Origin: Phyllobacterium bourgognense
GTDB taxonomy: Bacteria > Pseudomonadota > Alphaproteobacteria > Rhizobiales > Rhizobiaceae
NCBI RefSeq assembly: GCF_003337575.1
Contig: NZ_QPJM01000001.1
Coordinates: 310,001 to 374,000, forward strand
Direction of reading: 5' to 3'
DNA length: 64,000 nucleotides
The notes beneath the pieces were generated by a model, which was given only the letters and a program-made list of their open reading frames with translations, made no database searches and was not told the origin of the DNA. Positions 18,241 through 27,255 of this stretch are shown here, piece after piece. The position numbers and the translations under genes are program-made. The first letter of the stretch is position 1. Each line of letters starts with the position of its first letter.

Positions 18241-19149
18241 GTGACCGTGCAACCCAACCCGACACTGGATCAGCTTCAAGTATTCGTTGCCGTCGCCGAG
18301 ACAGGAAGTTTTTCGGCAGCAGCGCGACGGCTAAATCGTTCGCAGTCCGTCGTCAGTTATACGATCGCTAATTTGGAGGCGCAGTTAGAGCTGCAACTCT
18401 TTGACCGAAGTGGAACCCGCGAACCGCGGATGACGGAAGGTGGGAAAGCCATGCTCGAGGATGCGCGACGCATGGTTTCGGTCTTGCAAAGCCTGCGCGC
18501 GCGGGTCGAGGGATTGAGGCAGGGGCTCGAGTCAGAAGTAGCGGTTGCCGTCGACGTCACGCTGCCTTCGCCTGTTCTGACGGCAGTACTCAAGTCGTTC
18601 CAACTGCAGTTCCCAACCGTGAGCTTGCGCCTGCACGTGGGTGCACTTGGCATGGTCTGGGATCTCGTGCTGAAAAAGCAGACTGATTTCGGCATCGGGG
18701 GGCCGCCGTTATTAGCCTATGACGAGCTTGTATCCGTAAAGATCGGGGAAACTGCGATGACACCAGTTGCAGCGCCCGATCACCCTCTCGCTCTTTACGA
18801 GGGACCGGTGCCTCTCTCCTTCATACGCGACCATGTGCAACTCGTTGTCACCGATTTGAGCGAACAAACGAAGGGCCGGGATTTCGGCGTATTCGCCTAT
18901 AAAACGTGGCGGTTGACCGACGTTGGAACAAAGCACGAATTGATGCTGGCGGGCCTGGGCTGGGGTGGTCTGGCAAAATGGATGGTCAAGGACGATCTCG
19001 CTGAAGGGAGGCTCGTACATCTCGATCTCGAACCTTATCCGGATGCTTCCTATCCCTTGCTTGCGCTCTATCCGGTAGATAGCCCTCTCGGACCGGCAGC
19101 GACCTGGCTGGTTGACCGGTTCAAGCAGGAATTGGCCACGTTCGAATGA
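18241..19149 (+). CDS. LysR-family transcriptional regulator
   Basis: A 302-residue regulator. The N-terminal winged HTH reads LDQLQVFVAVAETGSFSAAARRL, then SQSVVSYTIANLEAQL and LFDRSGTREPRMT. The remaining 200 residues form the inducer-binding domain. I set the start at the GTG at 18241, giving MTVQPNPTLDQL; the frame is open further upstream but without family character. Divergence from azoR suggests it controls that gene in response to quinones or electrophiles, which is inference. Confidence 0.88.
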   Translation: MTVQPNPTLDQLQVFVAVAETGSFSAAARRLNRSQSVVSYTIANLEAQLELQLFDRSGTREPRMTEGGKAMLEDARRMVSVLQSLRARVEGLRQGLESEVAVAVDVTLPSPVLTAVLKSFQLQFPTVSLRLHVGALGMVWDLVLKKQTDFGIGGPPLLAYDELVSVKIGETAMTPVAAPDHPLALYEGPVPLSFIRDHVQLVVTDLSEQTKGRDFGVFAYKTWRLTDVGTKHELMLAGLGWGGLAKWMVKDDLAEGRLVHLDLEPYPDASYPLLALYPVDSPLGPAATWLVDRFKQELATFE

Positions 19150-19163
19150 TTCGCTGTCGATCA

Positions 19164-19198
19164 TTGACAAATGTCATGACGTCATGTTGTTTGGCGTT
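19164..19198 (+). promoter_or_regulatory. Putative promoter with a perfect 12-bp palindrome upstream of the GntR gene
   Basis: A TTGACA box at 19164-19169 is followed by the palindrome CATGACGTCATG at 19175-19186, lying in the spacer before the expected -10 region. The gene starts at 19199. GntR/HutC regulators commonly repress their own operon from short palindromes, so this is a likely operator for the GntR-BtpA-PfkB operon. Confidence 0.5.
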
Positions 19199-19948
19199 AT
19201 GTGGTACGAAACCGATATTGTTGAAGGCCGGACGCCAATGTGGTCGCAGATTGCAGAGCGACTGCGACGGGCAATTGAGGACGGCACCTTCAGGCCGGGC
19301 CAGGCGCTACCGGGTGAGGCGGAACTCAACCGCCGTTTCGGCGTAAGTCGGACGACCTCGCGTGCGGCGCTCGACTTTCTGGAGGCGGAAGGATTGATAA
19401 GCCGCAAGTCGGGTCGCGGCTCGATTGTCATTGAACCACGAATCGAACGACCGCTAAATCGCCTTTCATCTTTTTCCGAAGACATGGCAGTGAGAGGCCT
19501 GAAGCCCAGTTATCGAACACGATCACTGAGACTAGCGCTGGCGACTCAATCCGTGGCAACGGAGTTGAAAATTGTCGTCAATTCTCCTGTACTCGAGATA
19601 GATCGCATCTTGCTGGCGGATGAAAGCCCCATGGCGACATCGCTGACCTACCTCGCTCCTGTGGCGTTCGAACGGTCCGGACTGCCTACGATCACAGCTC
19701 TGGACAATGGGTCACTTTACGGCTGGCTCAAGGAGGCTGCAGGCGTCGCATTGACAGGCGGCCATGAACGCGTCGAAGGGTCCATTGCCGACGCCACTAC
19801 CGCTAAAAGTCTCGGACTAAAACAACCGGCCGCGGTTCTGGTTTGCCATCGCACGTCGTGGAATTCGGCAAGGCAGCCCGTCGAATATGTCGTCCTGCAC
19901 TATCGGGCGGATCGATACAGCTTCCAGGTTGGTCTCGCCCGTTCATAA
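19199..19948 (+). CDS. GntR-family regulator with UTRA domain (HutC subfamily)
   Basis: A 249-residue repressor. Residues about 15-75 are the GntR winged HTH (MWSQIAERLRRAIEDGTFRPG, then LPGEAELNRRFGVSRTTSRAAL, LISRKSGRGSIV). The rest is a UTRA effector domain (VLEIDRILLADESP, LYGWLKEAAGV, PVEYVVLHYRADRYSF). The start MWYETDIVEG at 19199 is the first that does not overlap LysR; the longer frame begins inside the LysR gene. It heads a probable operon with the BtpA and PfkB genes, so its effector is likely a sugar or nucleoside phosphate. Confidence 0.88.
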   Translation: MWYETDIVEGRTPMWSQIAERLRRAIEDGTFRPGQALPGEAELNRRFGVSRTTSRAALDFLEAEGLISRKSGRGSIVIEPRIERPLNRLSSFSEDMAVRGLKPSYRTRSLRLALATQSVATELKIVVNSPVLEIDRILLADESPMATSLTYLAPVAFERSGLPTITALDNGSLYGWLKEAAGVALTGGHERVEGSIADATTAKSLGLKQPAAVLVCHRTSWNSARQPVEYVVLHYRADRYSFQVGLARS

Positions 19949-19994
19949 CAACGACGGAACGTCCCCGCTTTAACCGCATGTAGAAAGTATCACC

Positions 19995-20846
19995 ATGACC
20001 TCTCAACCCAAGTCCATCTATCGCGCCAAGCCGAACGCCATCCAGGAAATCTTCAGCCGGCGCAAGGCCGTCATCGGCGTGATTCATTCGCTGCCGCTGC
20101 CGGGTTCTCCGAATTATGATGGAGAGCCGATGGAGGATGTTGTCGCTTTCGCCGTGGCGGAAGCCGGGCGTTACAAGGTCGGCGGTGTGGATGGTCTGAT
20201 TGTCGAGAACCACGGCGATATCCCTTTTGCCAAGCCGGATCGCCTTGGTCCGGAAACCGCTGCTGCTATGGCAGTCATGACCGATGCTGTTCGCCGCCAT
20301 AGCGGCCTACCCATCGGCGTCAATGTTCTCGCCAACGGGGCGGTTCAGGCGCTGGCAGTGGCCAAGGCTGCGGGTGCAGCGTTCGTTCGCGTCAACCAAT
20401 GGTCAAATGCCTATGTCGCCAATGAAGGTCTGATGGACGGACCGGCAGGCGAGGCAGCTCGCTATCGGGCGTGGCTGCGCGCAAAATCCGTCCGCATCTT
20501 TGCCGATGTGCATGTGAAGCATGGCGCTCATGCTATCACTGGCGACCGCACCATCACCGAACTCGCGCGCGACAATGAGTTTTTCGACGCCGACGTGGCC
20601 ATCGCCACGGGCCAGCGCACGGGCGATAGCGCCACGATGGATGAACTGCAGACCATTGCGTCCGGTACGTCGCTGCCGGTTGCCGTTGGTTCCGGCGTTA
20701 CACCGGATAATGTCGGTGACATTTTTACTGTTGCTGACGCGGTGATTGTTGCAAGTTACCTCAAACACGAGGGCGCTTGGTGGAACCCGGTCGACCCGGA
20801 TCGGCTTCAGGTCTTCATGCAAGCTGTCAAGAAAGCGCGGAGCTGA
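19995..20846 (+). CDS. BtpA/SgcQ-family TIM-barrel protein
   Basis: A 283-residue protein with the BtpA signature GVIHSLPLPGSPNYDG near the start, VDGLIVENHGDIPF, and a phosphate-binding barrel end (LPVAVGSGVTPDNV, ADAVIVASYLKHEG). BtpA was linked to photosystem I stability in cyanobacteria, but SgcQ-type bacterial homologues sit in sugar catabolic operons. Here it is followed after 4 bp by a PfkB kinase and preceded by a GntR gene, so a role in catabolism of a sugar or nucleoside is likely. The reaction is unknown. Confidence 0.85.
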   Translation: MTSQPKSIYRAKPNAIQEIFSRRKAVIGVIHSLPLPGSPNYDGEPMEDVVAFAVAEAGRYKVGGVDGLIVENHGDIPFAKPDRLGPETAAAMAVMTDAVRRHSGLPIGVNVLANGAVQALAVAKAAGAAFVRVNQWSNAYVANEGLMDGPAGEAARYRAWLRAKSVRIFADVHVKHGAHAITGDRTITELARDNEFFDADVAIATGQRTGDSATMDELQTIASGTSLPVAVGSGVTPDNVGDIFTVADAVIVASYLKHEGAWWNPVDPDRLQVFMQAVKKARS

Positions 20847-20850
20847 CGCC

Positions 20851-21792
20851 GTGGGCCGTGTGCTCGTTCTTGGGAATGCAGGGCTCGATTTGACGCTCCA
20901 GGTGCCTCGCTTGCCGGAAAAGGGTGAAACGCTGCTTGGTGACGGCGCCGGTAGCGCACCCGGAGGTAAAGGCCTCAATCAGGCGGTTACCGCCGCGCGT
21001 ACCGGTGCGCAGGTCATCTTCCATGCCGCCATTGGGCACGACGCTCAAGGTGCACAAATCGCAGCGGCATTGGCTTCCGAGGGCATATCTGAACTCGAAC
21101 TGCACCACGTTCCCTATTCGAGCGATTTCTCTCTCTTGATGGTGCTGCCAGACGGGGAGAACAGCATAGTGAGTGCCGGGAGTTGCGCGGCTGCATTGAC
21201 TGTTGAAATGGCAGAAAACTTTGCCGCCAACACGACCACCGGTGACATCGTGCTGCTGCAAGGTAATCTTACACAGGCCAGTACGCTGGCCGCTCTCGCG
21301 ACCGCAACTGCCCGCGGCGCAACAACATTATTCAATCCTGCGCCGCTATGGTGGGACGTCGGGCCGCTCTTGCCGTTGTGCAATATTGTTATCGCAAATC
21401 GCGGCGAGGCGAAGACGATTACTGGACTTTCGGAACCAACCGCCGCCGCCGCAGCCCTGTGCCGGCTCGGTGCGTCCATTGCGATCATCACTCTTGGAGC
21501 AGGCGGGTGCCTTACATCCGATAGCGACGGAACGATCGGCCACTACCCAGCCTCAAAAATTCGTGCAATTGACACGACTGGTTGCGGCGACACTTTTTGC
21601 GGAGTGTTTGCAGCGATGCTCGCGATGGGTTTGGGCCAGGAGACCGCCATCAATCTCGCTCAAAGTGCCGCTGCACTGACCGCACAACATCGGGGGGCGT
21701 TTACGGCTTTGCCTAGCCGCGACGAACTAGCAGCACTCACAGCTCGTATTGAACTTGCTAGAAGCGGGAATGGTGCTGCTGGGGAGGATTGA
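20851..21792 (+). CDS. PfkB/ribokinase-family carbohydrate kinase
   Basis: A 313-residue kinase starting with GTG (MGRVLVLGNAGLDLTL), 4 bp after the BtpA stop. It has the substrate-binding GGKGLNQAVTAARTG, the ATP/anion-hole motif DTTGCGDTFCGVF with its catalytic aspartate, and GAFTALPSRDEL near the end. The substrate is probably the sugar or nucleoside handled by the operon. The final residues are encoded across the antisense tRNA 3' end at 21771-21798, so the C-terminus may have been altered by island integration. Confidence 0.86.
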   Translation: MGRVLVLGNAGLDLTLQVPRLPEKGETLLGDGAGSAPGGKGLNQAVTAARTGAQVIFHAAIGHDAQGAQIAAALASEGISELELHHVPYSSDFSLLMVLPDGENSIVSAGSCAAALTVEMAENFAANTTTGDIVLLQGNLTQASTLAALATATARGATTLFNPAPLWWDVGPLLPLCNIVIANRGEAKTITGLSEPTAAAAALCRLGASIAIITLGAGGCLTSDSDGTIGHYPASKIRAIDTTGCGDTFCGVFAAMLAMGLGQETAINLAQSAAALTAQHRGAFTALPSRDELAALTARIELARSGNGAAGED

Positions 21793-21798
21793 ACTCCC
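21771..21798 (-). tRNA. tRNA 3'-end fragment (T arm, acceptor strand and CCA); probable attachment site
   Basis: Read on the minus strand this is GGGAG-TTCAATC-CTCCC, a perfect T stem with a canonical T loop, followed by a 7-nt acceptor strand CAGCAGC, a discriminator A and CCA ending at 21771. Upstream on that strand there is no anticodon or D arm and no matching GCTGCTG 5' strand, so only the 3' third of the tRNA is present. Such fragments are left where a tyrosine integrase inserts an element into a tRNA 3' end. The gene content switches from core to accessory exactly here. The amino-acid identity cannot be assigned. Confidence 0.65.
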
Positions 21799-22123
21799 GA
21801 TTTAAGCTGACAAACTATTGATTTCGTTTAATAAATTCTACATCGTGTTTTGTTTTTTGTATCAAAGAAGTGAGCATGCTTTTGTGGAGCAACCAGCTCG
21901 CAGTCAGCGCTAAAGCGCTTCCTCGCTTCATCATCCGTAATAGGTAATTGACGAGGCGTGGATCGATCGCAATCCTATCGAGAACGGGGCAACTGACAGA
22001 CAAGATCAATTTTATGACATATCAAGCGATCGCCTACGGGATGTTGGAAGTCCATTTTCCGCCTGGTTTAGAGATTGCCTTTTAACGAGCATAACGGAAT
22101 GGGTAAACCTCAACCCTCCTCGC
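21799..22123. other. Low-information junction sequence after the att-like site
   Basis: AT-rich sequence with a possible 64-codon minus-strand frame (21815-22009) that lacks a ribosome binding site and recognisable features. I see no supportable gene. Confidence 0.35.
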
Positions 22124-22532
22124 TTGGAGCTGGCAACCATGGCCTTGGAAGAGCTTAAAGTGCGTAGCGATCAATACGCCAGCATGGGCATGGAACGATT
22201 CCTTGTAGCCAGGTTACGACCGATTCCTTGGTTAAAATCAGCCCGAGCCGCCGTGAGAAACGGCCTCCGTAGATCATTAGCCCGCCCAACCGATAAGGCA
22301 AATTTGTATGTGGTTCTACGCGATGGATATACCGATTTTTCAGGATATTATGGCGCTTACGTTGGAGTAACTGCAAAATCTGTCGAGGAACGATTTCTTC
22401 AGCATCGTCAGGGCGTTCGACCCGCGCGAGGGCTTCCGGATCACGGCATTGAACTTCTCTATTCCCTATTTATTTGGTCGAACCCGATATGCTCAAATAC
22501 AATTGCTGGCGGCCAACAGGAGACAAATGTAG
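22124..22532 (+). pseudogene. GIY-YIG-like nuclease-domain protein, frameshifted
   Basis: The core reads LYVVLRDGY, GYYGAYVGVTAKSVEERF and LQHRQGVRPARG, matching the two-strand GIY-YIG core and the following arginine helix. After LLYSLF the open frame becomes non-family sequence. Dropping one base near 22470 gives LFGRTRYAQIQLLAANRRQM and a TAG at 22530-22532, a plausible true C-terminus. It is the first island gene and appears inactivated or mis-sequenced. Confidence 0.55.
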
Positions 22533-22890
22533 CCTAGGGCCTTTCTGGCATTCTCAGAAACAATGCTCTGCGAAAAGCCCATGAGCTTATAAACATTCAC
22601 AATATTGATTCGCACCAACCGTTTTTCAGCTAATCTGTGGCTGCATTACCCAATAATACATAAGCCTTAACTGCGATTCCGACGTTTTGTCGTATCAGCT
22701 ACACTTTCTGAATAGCCGTAGCCTATAAGCGTAGCACGATTATTTGCGGTTCCTCTTTAGTATGGCTTTCAATTCGCCTGGTCAAAAGATAATAGAGGTA
22801 ATTTGGGGTAAGTTGGGGTAAGTGTTGGCACGACCATTATTGCAATAAACAACAACCGGCTAAAGTCGGGAAACAAGTTGGGGGCTAGGG
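22533..22890. promoter_or_regulatory. Upstream region of the Zorya operon
   Basis: No gene is visible. The segment 22797-22826 contains closely spaced repeats of TTGGGGTAAG (TTTGGGGTAAG then TTGGGGTAAG, then the related GTGTTGG), about 65-95 bp before the zorA GTG. These may be operator or promoter elements for the operon. Confidence 0.35.
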
Positions 22891-24957
22891 GTGACTAATC
22901 TATTTTGGCGAGGTTGGATTCGCGCGATTGCGTTCTGGGGCATCATATTTGCTACCTTGATCGCCTTTGACAGCTTTACTGGACTGGATCTTGGGCTAGT
23001 CCTGCATCGCGTAAGCGCCGTTGTGCCTGCTATGCACGGGAATACAATTCCTGAATCCGCACTGGCAAACCTAAGCAAACAGGATTTTGCGTTTGCCTTA
23101 GCTGGAACATTATGCGCTGTGGGTTTTGGCCTTTTCATTGCATTTGCGTTGATGCACTCGTTGGCGATACGCCTATCGCTTTGGCGCGCTCGCCGAGTTA
23201 TCGCGGCTTACGCCGACAGGCCGACTTTTGCGAAGGACTATGAGTCGAGCGTCTATCCTGCTCTAGTCAAACATCCCCTAATCGGACACGCGTGGCGCGA
23301 GTTCGACGAAACGCTGCTCAAGCAGGAAATTGAAAGCGGTGGCGTGATTGGAAATACCGTTCGGCCGCATAGCTTTATAGGTTACAGCCTTGTCCGTGAG
23401 CGATTCACTGGCCTTAAAATGATTGGCAGTATCCCAGGATACTTCGTGGGTATCGGCCTTCTGTTAACTTTTGCGGGTATTGTGTTGGCCCTCTCCAAGG
23501 CAAGTAATGCCACGACCGCTTCTCTCATACATAACGACACGCCAGAGATGATGAGAGCAATGACAGACCTTTTGGGGGTGGCGTCGTTTAAGTTCGTTAC
23601 GTCCATCGCTGGCTTGGGTATCTCGATTTTTTTGGCCCTTGTCTTCAAGATTTTGGTAATCGGCATGGAAGCCAGCTTTACGAAATTTTGCCACCAAGCG
23701 GAGACTCAACTTCGTTATCTAGCTCCCCAATCGATTGCTGCAGAAATGAATGAGACCGCGAAAGAACAAACTGCGCAGCTCAAGGAGATTAATAGCGATC
23801 GATTTTTTACCCGGATGGGTGAGCAACTGTCGCCACAAATTAGTAGCGCGTTTGCTGGTGCTATTGAACCTATGGCACAGAGCATCAGTGAAGCAATGCG
23901 AAACATGGCGAGCCGAAGCGAAGATGGCGTCGGTGAGCTTTTGGATCGATTCTCAACCTCTGTTCAGGGAAGTGCTGGAACGGAACTGAAAAAGCTGGGT
24001 GAAACGCTTGCTCAGATGCAAAAGACTTTGGAGACAACGCAAAAGGGCTTGCACGGCACGGGCGAGGAGTTCGCTACCCGCATGGCGGAAGCTGCAGACG
24101 CACTCAGGCAAACCTTCGACCGAGCCAATGTAAAACTTGATGCTGACTTAGGAACAGCCGCTTCGGGTGCATCTGCGAAGGTCGAGGACGCGATGGGGCG
24201 GGTGATGGGGCGTATGGAAGAACAGATTGACGTCCTGATGGGCGGGCTAAGTGCCTTCGCCATCACGAATTCTTCGCACCTCAATGAAACGCGGAGCCAA
24301 GTGGCAGATGCTCAGCAAGCGGCAGTGGCCAGTATAGCGCAAGCTTCCGCTGAGGCGTCGAAAGCATTGGAAACAGGGTTGTCAGGTGCGTTGGCAAAGA
24401 TCGCTGCCGACATAGAACGATTTGTTAGTGCGATGCGGTTGGGTGAGGTGGCGCTATCTGAGCAAGCGAGTGCAATTGGCGACGCTACCAGTCAGACGCG
24501 CGCCGCTGCAAGTTCATTTAGCAAGATTGCGGATGACGTTCGCGCTGCTGGTGATCCTCTTCTCCGTTCCGGAGAGCGGATGTCGAAGGCATCTGAGCAG
24601 ATGGCTGCTTCGATCGATCTAGCTGCCTCTAGTCTGGAGCGTGGGAATACGGCCACGGCCACTCTGGCGTCGTCTCTTACTGAACAGCTGCAAGAACTAA
24701 AGGGAGTTTGGGAGAGTTACAAATCCCATTTCGACAATATCGATGTCGCCCTTGGACGGGCTGTTCAGGAGTTGGGAGAGGCAACAGAAGCGCAAGCGGC
24801 TACGCTTGGTAACTACGCCAAGGAAATGAACGCCGACCTTGCCAAAGTAATGGATGGTTTGCGACCGCTTCTGGATGGCTTGGAACAAAACACCGACTCA
24901 ATTGCAGATAGCGTTGAAGTCCTTGCCAACAACATGATCCGCGTTGCGGCGGAGTAA
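22891..24957 (+). CDS. zorA: Zorya anti-phage system protein ZorA (MotA-like motor subunit with long tail)
   Basis: A 688-residue MotA/ExbB-like membrane protein. Hydrophobic helices lie near residues 10-30, 65-90, 180-203 and 235-260, the last two forming the MotA-like proton-channel pair (YFVGIGLLLTFAGIVLAL; SIAGLGISIFLALVFKILVIG). The remaining 400 residues form an Ala/Glu/Gln-rich helical tail without transmembrane segments, matching the long intracellular ZorA tail. In known systems ZorA5-ZorB2 is a proton-driven motor that senses envelope perturbation by phage. It starts with GTG after a purine-rich GGGGGCTAGGG. zorB follows after 5 bp. Confidence 0.9.
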   Translation: MTNLFWRGWIRAIAFWGIIFATLIAFDSFTGLDLGLVLHRVSAVVPAMHGNTIPESALANLSKQDFAFALAGTLCAVGFGLFIAFALMHSLAIRLSLWRARRVIAAYADRPTFAKDYESSVYPALVKHPLIGHAWREFDETLLKQEIESGGVIGNTVRPHSFIGYSLVRERFTGLKMIGSIPGYFVGIGLLLTFAGIVLALSKASNATTASLIHNDTPEMMRAMTDLLGVASFKFVTSIAGLGISIFLALVFKILVIGMEASFTKFCHQAETQLRYLAPQSIAAEMNETAKEQTAQLKEINSDRFFTRMGEQLSPQISSAFAGAIEPMAQSISEAMRNMASRSEDGVGELLDRFSTSVQGSAGTELKKLGETLAQMQKTLETTQKGLHGTGEEFATRMAEAADALRQTFDRANVKLDADLGTAASGASAKVEDAMGRVMGRMEEQIDVLMGGLSAFAITNSSHLNETRSQVADAQQAAVASIAQASAEASKALETGLSGALAKIAADIERFVSAMRLGEVALSEQASAIGDATSQTRAAASSFSKIADDVRAAGDPLLRSGERMSKASEQMAASIDLAASSLERGNTATATLASSLTEQLQELKGVWESYKSHFDNIDVALGRAVQELGEATEAQAATLGNYAKEMNADLAKVMDGLRPLLDGLEQNTDSIADSVEVLANNMIRVAAE

Positions 24958-24962
24958 CATCG

Positions 24963-25862
24963 ATGGCGCTGGTTGACGACGTCGGTCCTGCTCTTGATCA
25001 CCATGCAGAGGAAGACGAAAACTATTTCATCTCAATGACAGATATGATGGTGGGGATATTGTTTATCTTCATTATAATGCTGATGGTGTTCGCGCTAAAC
25101 TTCAAACAGCAGACCGACGTCTCGGTTGAACAGATTAAGCGACTTGAGGAAGCACGACGACAAGCGGAAATCGTTGCGATTCAGCTTGACGCCTTGAAAA
25201 ATGAAGTGCGTTCCGAATTGCAACAAATTGATAAGTCGGATCAGATTAGATCCATCCTGTTGGAAGAAATTCGTAGTCGACTTGCTAAAGAAGGTCTTGA
25301 TGTCGAGATCGATCCGGTAAATGGCGTGCTTCGATTGACGGAAAATGCTGTTCGGTTTCCGACGAGTAGCGCCGATCTAAAGGGAGCTGCAGAAAGTAAC
25401 GTTCAGAAGATTGCTGTTGTCTTACGTGATGTCTTGCCATCCTATACAGCCTGTTTGTCGGCTCAACCCAACTGTCAACGCGATCCAACTGCAGCGTCGA
25501 TAGAAACGGTTTTCATCGAAGGCCATACTGATAAGACGGGCGTTGACAGTAATAACTGGCAGCTGTCTACAGCAAGAGCGGTCAATACATATCGCTTAAT
25601 GACCCAGACCCAACCTCAACTTCGCGATCTAAAAAATCGGGCCAGTCGTGAGATAATATCCGTATCGGGATATTCGTCGACAAGGCCAGTAATCGACGAG
25701 ACAAACTCCGCAGCGTTCGACAGCAATCGGCGTATTGATCTTCGGTTTGTGATGGAAGTGGATGATGGGAAAAGGTTGAAGGAAGTGCTGGCGCTGACCG
25801 ACCGCATGGATGGGCAGTTGCGAAATCTACGCAAAGCCATTGATGACGCAAATGTCAAATAG
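24963..25862 (+). CDS. zorB: Zorya protein ZorB (MotB/OmpA-like stator subunit)
   Basis: A 299-residue protein with one N-terminal transmembrane helix (MMVGILFIFIIMLMVFAL, about residues 28-45) immediately preceded by Asp27 in SMTD, the position of the proton-carrying aspartate of MotB. A coiled linker follows, then an OmpA-like peptidoglycan-binding domain (FIEGHTDKTGVDSNNW, LSTARAVNTYRL, SGYSSTRPV, NRRIDLRFVM). It anchors the ZorA motor to the cell wall. Its 3' end overlaps the start of zorC. Confidence 0.92.
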   Translation: MALVDDVGPALDHHAEEDENYFISMTDMMVGILFIFIIMLMVFALNFKQQTDVSVEQIKRLEEARRQAEIVAIQLDALKNEVRSELQQIDKSDQIRSILLEEIRSRLAKEGLDVEIDPVNGVLRLTENAVRFPTSSADLKGAAESNVQKIAVVLRDVLPSYTACLSAQPNCQRDPTAASIETVFIEGHTDKTGVDSNNWQLSTARAVNTYRLMTQTQPQLRDLKNRASREIISVSGYSSTRPVIDETNSAAFDSNRRIDLRFVMEVDDGKRLKEVLALTDRMDGQLRNLRKAIDDANVK

Positions 25863-27255
25863 CTTCCGCGAAGCCTGTATTGGTCTCGTGCAGCGATTGG
25901 CTGCTTCTGAGCGGTCAATGCCTCCTGCGTCCCCACTCGCGCGTCTTGCAAAAAAAGTGGAAGAGTCGGGTCGGAACGCAGAACATCGACCTGCGAAGGA
26001 TTTTGACGGCATTGCACTTAGACTGCTGAATGACGTGAGAGCAGGCGTTACACTTAGAAATCGCCAACTCAAAGATGCAGCGTGGTGTTTGTGGACAACG
26101 ACCCCGGCTCTCGCGGACACAAAAGACGTGATGAATGGGGTCTTATCTCAATTGGTCTCAGCGGACAGTGCTCGGCCTTTTCGCACACTCGCTTCTTCCT
26201 TCATGACTTCATATTCCAATGAAATGCCGGGGCGACTCGATGCAGCTGCAACTTTGGCAAAGCTTTCAAACAAGTGGGGGGGGCCATGGGGCGAGCTTCA
26301 TAAGAAGTTTCGGTTATTCGATTTAGACGTTGGTCCACGGCTATTGGCTGATGCCGTAATCGAGCAAGACAAGCCTGCACCAGATATTCTCAAAGAGGCT
26401 GGCCTCGGAGCGATGAACGCCCAATCGGGCTATGCAAAGGCTGTGACAGCTGCATTGCTTGACCGGTTGGCCACGAGCCGAGCACACGACCATTTAACTC
26501 GACTTGACCGCATCAAGCGCTACGCCATGACCGAGGGCGGGAGGCCGATCTACAACGATCTGCTACCAAATCTAATCGAAGCTCTGTTGCGACCGTTCAG
26601 CCAGGAAAAGATCGAGAAAGCAATTCGCGATGCATTCCTCAAAGTCGTTCTCATGCTGCTAGGCGATCCGCGCCTGAAACCAGGCAATTGGGCTTTTGTG
26701 CCAGCTCCGCTGAGAGAACTCGTGCAGCGTTGGCTGACTGAACAGTCCTTGCGGCAGTTTCTTGATATCGTTGATCGAATAGCCGACGACAGCATGTGGT
26801 CTTATCGACGAGCGTTCTGGGAAGGAGTTTACAACAAAGGACTTATCGATGAAGCGTGGGTCGCGTTTGGCCCAGATGGAACTCGTTTGGCACGCTCAGT
26901 CTTTGGATCCAATGCCGAGTTCGCAAGACTCGAAGCTGAAGGTCGCCAAGTTGAAGCAGGGCACGCTGTTCTCTTGTTGCGAATTGGCGATGGTGTTGTT
27001 GCAGATTGGAGTCACAACGGAAAGTGCAATATTTGGTCGGATGCTTCGGAACGGTCAGCACCCAAACTCTTCAGAAGGTCATATGGATCGGATGAAATTC
27101 GAATTCATAAGGGGGCCGGCAACTTTGAGACAAGCACCAAGCTTAGTCAAATGCACATGGCTTCGCAGACTTATAGTTGGCAAAGCAAGGTAGCCGAACG
27201 TCTCTACGCTATGACCGGGGTTCGGCTTCAGCAGCGCGACTATAGGTATCGTTGA
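25843..27255 (+). CDS. zorC: Zorya type I protein ZorC
   Basis: A protein of about 470 residues, soluble and helical, with no membrane segment. It sits exactly where zorC lies in type I systems and its C-terminal third (SVFGSNAEFARLEAEG, LLLRIGDGVVADWSHNGK, IHKGAGNFET) fits the EH-signature domain of ZorC. ZorC is reported to bind DNA and help recruit or load the effector at phage DNA. The start could be the ATG at 25843 or 25852, both overlapping the zorB stop. The stop overlaps the zorD ATG (TGATG). Confidence 0.85.
   Translation: MTQMSNSFREACIGLVQRLAASERSMPPASPLARLAKKVEESGRNAEHRPAKDFDGIALRLLNDVRAGVTLRNRQLKDAAWCLWTTTPALADTKDVMNGVLSQLVSADSARPFRTLASSFMTSYSNEMPGRLDAAATLAKLSNKWGGPWGELHKKFRLFDLDVGPRLLADAVIEQDKPAPDILKEAGLGAMNAQSGYAKAVTAALLDRLATSRAHDHLTRLDRIKRYAMTEGGRPIYNDLLPNLIEALLRPFSQEKIEKAIRDAFLKVVLMLLGDPRLKPGNWAFVPAPLRELVQRWLTEQSLRQFLDIVDRIADDSMWSYRRAFWEGVYNKGLIDEAWVAFGPDGTRLARSVFGSNAEFARLEAEGRQVEAGHAVLLLRIGDGVVADWSHNGKCNIWSDASERSAPKLFRRSYGSDEIRIHKGAGNFETSTKLSQMHMASQTYSWQSKVAERLYAMTGVRLQQRDYRYR

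Noticed and set aside
21815-22009. 64-codon minus-strand frame after the tRNA fragment
   Set aside because: No RBS or family features; likely chance.
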